The position numbers were made by a program, and so were the translations under genes. Of a stretch of 10,267 nt of DNA, positions 6,203 to 10,267 are shown piece after piece. Each line of letters opens with the position of its first letter. The stretch's first letter is position 1. Under the pieces are notes generated by a model that did not search any database, was not told the origin of the DNA, and was given only the letters and a program-made list of their open reading frames with translations. The stretch is taken from NCBI GenBank assembly GCA_028823435.1, contig JAPKBK010000050.1:1-10267 (forward strand), read 5' to 3'. Origin of the DNA: Flavobacteriales bacterium (GTDB taxonomy: Bacteria > Bacteroidota > Bacteroidia > Flavobacteriales_D > Sanyastnellaceae).

Positions 6203-7701
6203 CACTTTTGTGACTTGAGAAGCAAGTCCGCCAGTGTTCTATCGTTTGCGAGACGAGGTATTTTGTTTTGGCCTCCCAGCATGCCTTTTGATTTCATGGC
6301 ATTCACAAAACTGCCTGAAGCAAGAGGGGTAACAACTGCTGGTGCTAGGGCACCATCCTTTTGAAGATCATTATAATATGTGTTTTGATCTCGAAGTGCC
6401 TGATTCAGATCTGCAGAAAACGCTTTTAAATCCTTCGGTTTCTTCGCGAATTCAATAAGCCATTCATGGTATGGCTTGCCTTTTTTAGGTTTTACCTGAG
6501 GCGCAAGATGCAAGTCGGAAATGACACCTCCATTCTTCGTGATTGCTTCTTTGACCGCACTTTCTACTTCCTCAGCGATAACATGTTCCCCGAACGCAGA
6601 AGTGAAATGCTTCGTCCTGCCAGTGACGACAACCCGAAGCGGATCAAGAGAAACGAACTTTACAGTATCACCTATATCATACGCAAACAGGCCTGCGTTG
6701 GTCGTAAGAATTACAGCATAGTGAACGCCCAGCTCCACTTTGTCTACCATAATTCTTGTCCTGTCTCCTGCCAAATACTTCACCATAGGGATAAACTCGA
6801 AGAATATTCCATCTCCTACATTCAGCAGCATACCCTCAACATCTGGTTTGTCTTGAAAAGCAAGAAATCCTTCCGATGCTGGGTATAACTCGACCCGGTC
6901 AATGTCAAAGCCTATCAATTGTTTAAACTTCTCGGAATAGGGCCCAAAAGCGCATCCTCCGTGTACAAATAGACTCAAATTTGGAAACACCTCTTGAACT
7001 GTCTCCTTCCCGGTATATTTAAGAAGTTTCTCAAAATACATTTGAACCCAAGTCGGAATACCACTCACAAGACGTAAATCCTGATCGGCAGTTTCCTTGA
7101 CGATCGCATCAAGTTTATCCTCCCAATCATCAATGCAGTTTGTCTCCATAGAAGGCAAACTACTCCGTTGAAGATATTTGGGCACATGGTGCGCAACGAT
7201 TCCCGACAACCTTCCAAGCGGTATACCCCCTTCTGTCTTGTCTAATTCTGGATTCCCCTGCAAGAAGATCATTTTTCCGCTCACAAAATCCGCGTTTCCT
7301 GAACCTACTATTTGCGCAAGCAATGCGTTTCTAGCACCAGAAATTTGGTTTGACAGACTCTCTTCTGTGATCGGAATGTATTTGGTGCCCGAGGTGGTCC
7401 CGCTCGTTTTTGTGAAGTAGAGCGGTTTCCCTGGCCACACCACATTGCTTTCTCCAGCAACAGCTCTATCCAAATAACTTTTGATCCCCTCGTAGTCGTT
7501 GACGGGAACAGCTCTTTGGAATGACTCCAATGACATCCCATCACGTAATCCGTGATCTTTTCCAAATGCAGTTTTGGCTGCCGTTTTAACAATATCGTTC
7601 AGCTGTTTCAACTGGACAGATACCGGTTGAGACGACCTGATTGTCAATTCTACCATGGCCGCCCTGGCAAATTGTTTACTTAAAGATGCTTTCAATCCCA
7701 T
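6202..7701 (-). CDS. GH3 auxin-responsive-promoter family protein (acyl-acid amido synthetase-like)
   Basis: GH3 proteins belong to the ANL adenylating superfamily; plant members activate carboxylic acids such as jasmonate or indole-acetate with ATP and join them to amino acids. The 499-residue protein has all three nucleotide-binding motifs: TSGTTSGTK (99-107), YPASE (273-277) and YDIGD (341-345), then GRTKHFTSAFGEHV (361-374) and a C-terminal domain with GGQNKIPRLANDR. An active enzyme is likely but the bacterial substrates are not known. The ATG at 7701 is chosen. The frame runs on to a TTG at 7752, but those 17 extra codons lie across the terminator of the upstream gene and read as low-complexity sequence. 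The stop codon overlaps the udk start by one base. It is the first gene of the run and is preceded by the terminator at 7731..7768, so its promoter must lie within or across this short region. Confidence 0.93.
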   Translation of the reverse strand: MGLKASLSKQFARAAMVELTIRSSQPVSVQLKQLNDIVKTAAKTAFGKDHGLRDGMSLESFQRAVPVNDYEGIKSYLDRAVAGESNVVWPGKPLYFTKTSGTTSGTKYIPITEESLSNQISGARNALLAQIVGSGNADFVSGKMIFLQGNPELDKTEGGIPLGRLSGIVAHHVPKYLQRSSLPSMETNCIDDWEDKLDAIVKETADQDLRLVSGIPTWVQMYFEKLLKYTGKETVQEVFPNLSLFVHGGCAFGPYSEKFKQLIGFDIDRVELYPASEGFLAFQDKPDVEGMLLNVGDGIFFEFIPMVKYLAGDRTRIMVDKVELGVHYAVILTTNAGLFAYDIGDTVKFVSLDPLRVVVTGRTKHFTSAFGEHVIAEEVESAVKEAITKNGGVISDLHLAPQVKPKKGKPYHEWLIEFAKKPKDLKAFSADLNQALRDQNTYYNDLQKDGALAPAVVTPLASGSFVNAMKSKGMLGGQNKIPRLANDRTLADLLLKSQK

Positions 7702-7730
7702 AGTGCGAAAGTACTCAGAATAAAAATAAC

Positions 7731-7768
7731 AAAAAAAAGAAGAGGCATTCAATTAAGAATACCTCTTC
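7731..7768 (-). terminator. Intrinsic terminator after the 678-residue secreted protein gene
   Basis: On the minus strand a 12-pair stem is formed by 7768-7757 and 7750-7739, with a 6-base loop, followed directly by eight T (7738-7731). The one imperfect pair is a U-G wobble in the minus-strand RNA but an A-C mismatch on the plus strand, so the hairpin is built for minus-strand transcripts. It lies 28 bases past the stop codon of the upstream gene and shows that the GH3 gene is in a separate unit. Confidence 0.88.
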
Positions 7769-7796
7769 AGTTAGTAGTAAATACTGGGTGTTTCGA

Positions 7797-9833
7797 CTAG
7801 CGAACAACCATCTTTTTCGTGACTGAAATGTCATCTGCAATCAACGTATAAGTGTATAATCCGCTAGAAAGTGCACTTACGTCATAAGTAATCGTGTGAT
7901 TACCTGCGCCAAGTGTTCCCTCATTAATACGCGTAACAACTCTTCCGCTTAGATCACGTACCTCAAATGCAATTGAACGACTTTGAGAAATCTCAAAGTT
8001 AAATACCGTTGAATTTGTCGCCGGATTTGGCATGTTCTGACCGAGGTTGATTCCGTTTAGAGAAGCCAATTCATCAACAGCAACTCTCTCTCCAAGAATA
8101 AGACGTACTGATGGAGTGTATGTTTGAGATGTAAACCAAACATAATCTCCTGCACCAGTCACATTGTACTCTCCAGTACTGTTGTCCGTATCGCTATTTA
8201 GCTGTGCGTTCACTGTTAGACCACCCTCGCTTTCATACTCAGCGATCACGCCTGCGAAGTAAACGGCATCAGCATCTAGCTCGATAGGATCCTCAAACGC
8301 CAAGTATATCGGTCCTGCATTGCTCCAGTCTGTATCGTATGTCCAGAATGTGCTCTCGAAAGGACTGTCAGTAATACCTACTGCACCGTCGTAGAAATAT
8401 AGACGAGATTCGAATTCTAACTCCGCAACATCCCCGCCTATGCTCAGCCCACAATTTGGACCAAACTCAACAGTAATTCCGTAAGCTGTAGATCCAGAAT
8501 TGACCATGTGATAGAAATTACCTTGACCCGTTGGGTCGTATAGACCAGGCAAATCAGACTCGCGTGGGAACATCTCTCCATCGAGTGCAGCCTCATCGTC
8601 ATGGCCATATTCATCATCGGTGTAAACAATCACCTTAGACATGGTGTTGTCCTCTGGAGAAGCATCTGTACTGCTGCCAGAAGTAATCGTAGAACGCAGG
8701 ATGTAGTTTCCTGTTGTAGAAGGCTCCCATCCCGTTGGAATGTAGAGTGTGTCTTGTGAGTTTGCTGGGCAGTTAAGACCGTTTGCAAATGAGTATACTG
8801 TCGCAAGTGTTTCTGTGACAGAAGCCAGAACTTCATCGCCAGATTCATTTAAAACTTCAACAAGAACGGCTACGTCTTCCTGGTTATCTGTACCATTGTT
8901 GCGGTATAAAACACCTGCAAGAACGCCACCGTCAGCAGCTGGAATGGCTTGCTCCATCGGCGTTACTCTGTATTCCCAAACATTGAAAACATCTCCATTT
9001 GTAAGCTGAACCATCGCAAGGTCATCAGCATTGTCGTTTGAACTTACAACGACATCATCAATGCCCCAATAGTAGTGGCTATAAGCTGCGCCTGTTTCAG
9101 GCGCTTGTGTGTATGTGAATCGAATTTGAACAGAGTCACTGTAAGCTGCAACACAGCTAATGTCTAGTGTAGAGGGAAGTGGATTTGCAGAAGCTGTATT
9201 TGCCGCTTCAATAAATGATCCGTGTCCATCAAATGTTGTCCAAGTCACGCCAGCATCATTTGTGACATCGACATAGATAGGTGCATAAGGGTAGCAGCAG
9301 TAACGGAAGTACTGGTCCCAATTTAAGATGACTGATCCGTCATTTGAAAAGTCGATCAGAGGGCTCGTTAAAGACCCATCAGTGTCTTGAACACCTGTCG
9401 CTATTGGTGTGTTAAAATAGTCACAGTCAAAAATCATCCAACCGTTTTCAGGAGTCCCTGATTCGAGCGGTCCAATGTTTGTGGAAAATTCTCCGCCTGG
9501 GTGAGAAACGCCTGTTGCATCACCATTTGAATAGTACCCAGTATTACCTGGTGCGACATAAACCCACAGAGAGTCATTCGCGTTATCTGAAGTTGTCCAT
9601 GCGCCGTTGCCGTTAATCCCATCAAATCCGTTAGAGAAATCCTCCGAAAATAGGATGTTGCCGCCTCCACGTTGTGTGGCACGGGCTTCAATGCCTGCTG
9701 TAAGAGCGTTATGAGCCTCTAATTGAGTCGCAGCAGTTACAGAGTGCTCAAAGCTGTGGAGTGATTCCAAGCGCTGGCCAGAAGCGATCGCAAAAGTGCA
9801 AATAGCTACAAGAGTTAAAGTCAAATGTTTCAT
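7797..9833 (-). CDS. Secreted protein with jelly-roll (MAM-like/choice-of-anchor) domain and T9SS sorting domain
   Basis: This 678-residue protein has a signal peptide (1-19, ending ASG|Q) and an N-terminal concanavalin-like jelly-roll region at about 60-263. That region opens with ILFSEDFSNGF, contains GWMIFD (131-136), SPLIDF (157-162) and NWDQYFR (171-177), and closes with WGIDDVVV (256-263), as in MAM-like or 'choice-of-anchor' domains. Residues 268-405 form an acidic beta-rich domain and 406-580 another of unknown family. A T9SS type A sorting domain covers about 596-678, from LGQNMPNP through DLSGRVV (627-633) to KKMVVR. The mature protein is rich in Asp, Thr and Ser, typical of surface beta proteins. 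No peptidase or hydrolase motif is seen, so binding or adhesion is more likely than catalysis, but that is inference. It has its own unit between two terminators. Confidence 0.9.
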   Translation of the reverse strand: MKHLTLTLVAICTFAIASGQRLESLHSFEHSVTAATQLEAHNALTAGIEARATQRGGGNILFSEDFSNGFDGINGNGAWTTSDNANDSLWVYVAPGNTGYYSNGDATGVSHPGGEFSTNIGPLESGTPENGWMIFDCDYFNTPIATGVQDTDGSLTSPLIDFSNDGSVILNWDQYFRYCCYPYAPIYVDVTNDAGVTWTTFDGHGSFIEAANTASANPLPSTLDISCVAAYSDSVQIRFTYTQAPETGAAYSHYYWGIDDVVVSSNDNADDLAMVQLTNGDVFNVWEYRVTPMEQAIPAADGGVLAGVLYRNNGTDNQEDVAVLVEVLNESGDEVLASVTETLATVYSFANGLNCPANSQDTLYIPTGWEPSTTGNYILRSTITSGSSTDASPEDNTMSKVIVYTDDEYGHDDEAALDGEMFPRESDLPGLYDPTGQGNFYHMVNSGSTAYGITVEFGPNCGLSIGGDVAELEFESRLYFYDGAVGITDSPFESTFWTYDTDWSNAGPIYLAFEDPIELDADAVYFAGVIAEYESEGGLTVNAQLNSDTDNSTGEYNVTGAGDYVWFTSQTYTPSVRLILGERVAVDELASLNGINLGQNMPNPATNSTVFNFEISQSRSIAFEVRDLSGRVVTRINEGTLGAGNHTITYDVSALSSGLYTYTLIADDISVTKKMVVR

Positions 9834-9883
9834 ATTCTTAGGTATGGAGATTGGTAAAAAAATGTCTGAGTGGCAAATTACGT

Positions 9884-9919
9884 AAAAAAAAAGGGAAGAC
9901 CGAACGGCCTTCCCTTTTT
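9884..9919 (-). terminator. Intrinsic terminator after the right-edge T9SS cargo gene
   Basis: In minus-strand sense, the arms at 9919-9906 and 9901-9888 pair through GGGAAG-GCC and GGU-CUUCCC with a GUUC tetraloop. One pair is a U-G wobble on this strand only. A run of nine T on the minus strand (9892-9884) follows the GC-rich core and also pairs with the A-run at the base. It is 21 bases past the stop codon at 9941. The remaining 9834-9883 stretch must carry the promoter and leader of the 678-residue gene, but I see no convincing promoter there. Confidence 0.88.
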
Positions 9920-9940
9920 ATAAAATAGTTTGTGGTAATC

Positions 9941-10267
9941 TTACTTGACCATGAGACGATCCGTAGAGCGTTCACCATCGACAGATAGTGTGTATGTGTA
10001 AACACCTGCAGCAAATTCAGAAGCATCAACAGAGATACTGTTGTAACCTGGAGCTTGCGTGCCCATATCTAAAGTATAAACAACCTTTCCAGTGATATCG
10101 ACGACTTCGAAGTTTACATCTGCTGCGCGATCTAAGCGGAACTGCACACGTGTGACTCCATTTGTCGGATTAGGGAAGCTAGGGAACATCTCAAACCCAG
10201 TCGTGCTAACTGTCTCTTCTGAAATCGTATTAACAGCGTTGGGGTTTAAGTTTAAACGTACCATAGG
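9941..10267 (-). CDS. C-terminal part of a T9SS-exported protein (5' end beyond window)
   Basis: The reading frame is open through the right edge, so this is the last 108 or so codons of a larger gene; the Met codon at 10264 is most likely internal because the frame continues upstream with Pro. The visible part is a T9SS type A sorting domain: EMFPSFPNP, then the core NFEVVDITGKVV, then GVYTYTLSVDG and a basic C-terminus ending LMVK. This domain directs export across the outer membrane and is usually removed by the sortase-like PorU. It resembles the sorting domain of the next gene (for example GKVV against GRVV, and YTYTL in both), while the 547-residue protein has a more distant one. The main functional domains lie outside the window. 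Confidence 0.9.
   Translation of the reverse strand, partial: PMVRLNLNPNAVNTISEETVSTTGFEMFPSFPNPTNGVTRVQFRLDRAADVNFEVVDITGKVVYTLDMGTQAPGYNSISVDASEFAAGVYTYTLSVDGERSTDRLMVK

Noticed and set aside
6466..6888. Plus-strand open frame of 140 residues
   Set aside because: It is antisense to the GH3 catalytic core (YPASE and YDIGD regions), is rich in unusual residues, and matches no family I recognise.
9834..9883. Promoter for the 678-residue gene, with TAATTTG at about 9874-9880 on the minus strand
   Set aside because: The spacing within the -7 element is one base short of TAnnTTTG and no TTTG lies at a suitable distance upstream.
1..10267. Defence system, CRISPR array, prophage, integron or transposon
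   Set aside because: No direct-repeat array, transposase, integrase, nuclease or toxin-antitoxin pair was found on either strand; the genes are typical Bacteroidota metabolic, membrane and secreted proteins.

Overview
The window comes from a Bacteroidota genome, most likely a marine flavobacterium-type lineage (Flavobacteriales or a Cryomorphaceae/Schleiferiaceae-like group). The evidence is two complete secreted proteins and one partial one with type IX secretion (T9SS) type A C-terminal sorting domains, a DUF2723 membrane protein, a short bacterial 3-hydroxyanthranilate dioxygenase, moderate-to-low GC, and start sites without clear Shine-Dalgarno sequences. The lineage below phylum is inference. 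All genes lie on the minus strand, so transcription runs from the right edge to the left. There is no RNA gene, CRISPR array, insertion sequence or phage gene, and no gene-free stretch exceeds about 110 bases.

Right part (10267 to 7731). The C-terminal end of a T9SS-exported protein enters from the right edge and ends at a strong intrinsic terminator. A complete 678-residue secreted protein follows, with an N-terminal jelly-roll (MAM-like) domain and a T9SS sorting domain, and it ends at a second intrinsic terminator. These two are separate transcription units. Their sorting domains are clearly related, so they may be tandem relatives.

Middle part (7701 to 3701). A compact run codes for a GH3-family acyl-acid amido synthetase, uridine kinase (starting inside the GH3 stop codon), an ArsC/Spx-like thioredoxin-fold protein, an EamA/DMT transporter with a TTG start, and 3-hydroxyanthranilate 3,4-dioxygenase of the kynurenine pathway. 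Gaps are from -1 to 31 bases with no terminator, so this looks like one operon. The functions do not form one obvious pathway.

Left part (3672 to 1). A 547-residue T9SS cargo protein carries two six-cysteine Kazal-like modules and four related beta-sandwich repeats, the last a PKD domain. It starts 28 bases after the dioxygenase. After a 63-base gap comes the first 655 residues of a DUF2723 (GT-C-fold, TMEM260-like) membrane protein, cut by the left edge. DUF2723 proteins are candidate protein O-glycosyltransferases, and the T9SS cargo here carries the Asp-Ser/Thr-hydrophobic sequons used by Bacteroidota O-glycosylation. A functional link is a hypothesis only.

Most of the window is ordinary core and accessory Bacteroidota content. 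The most distinctive items are the modular Kazal/beta-sandwich secreted protein and the GH3-uridine kinase coupling. I see no convincing undescribed defence or mobile system.
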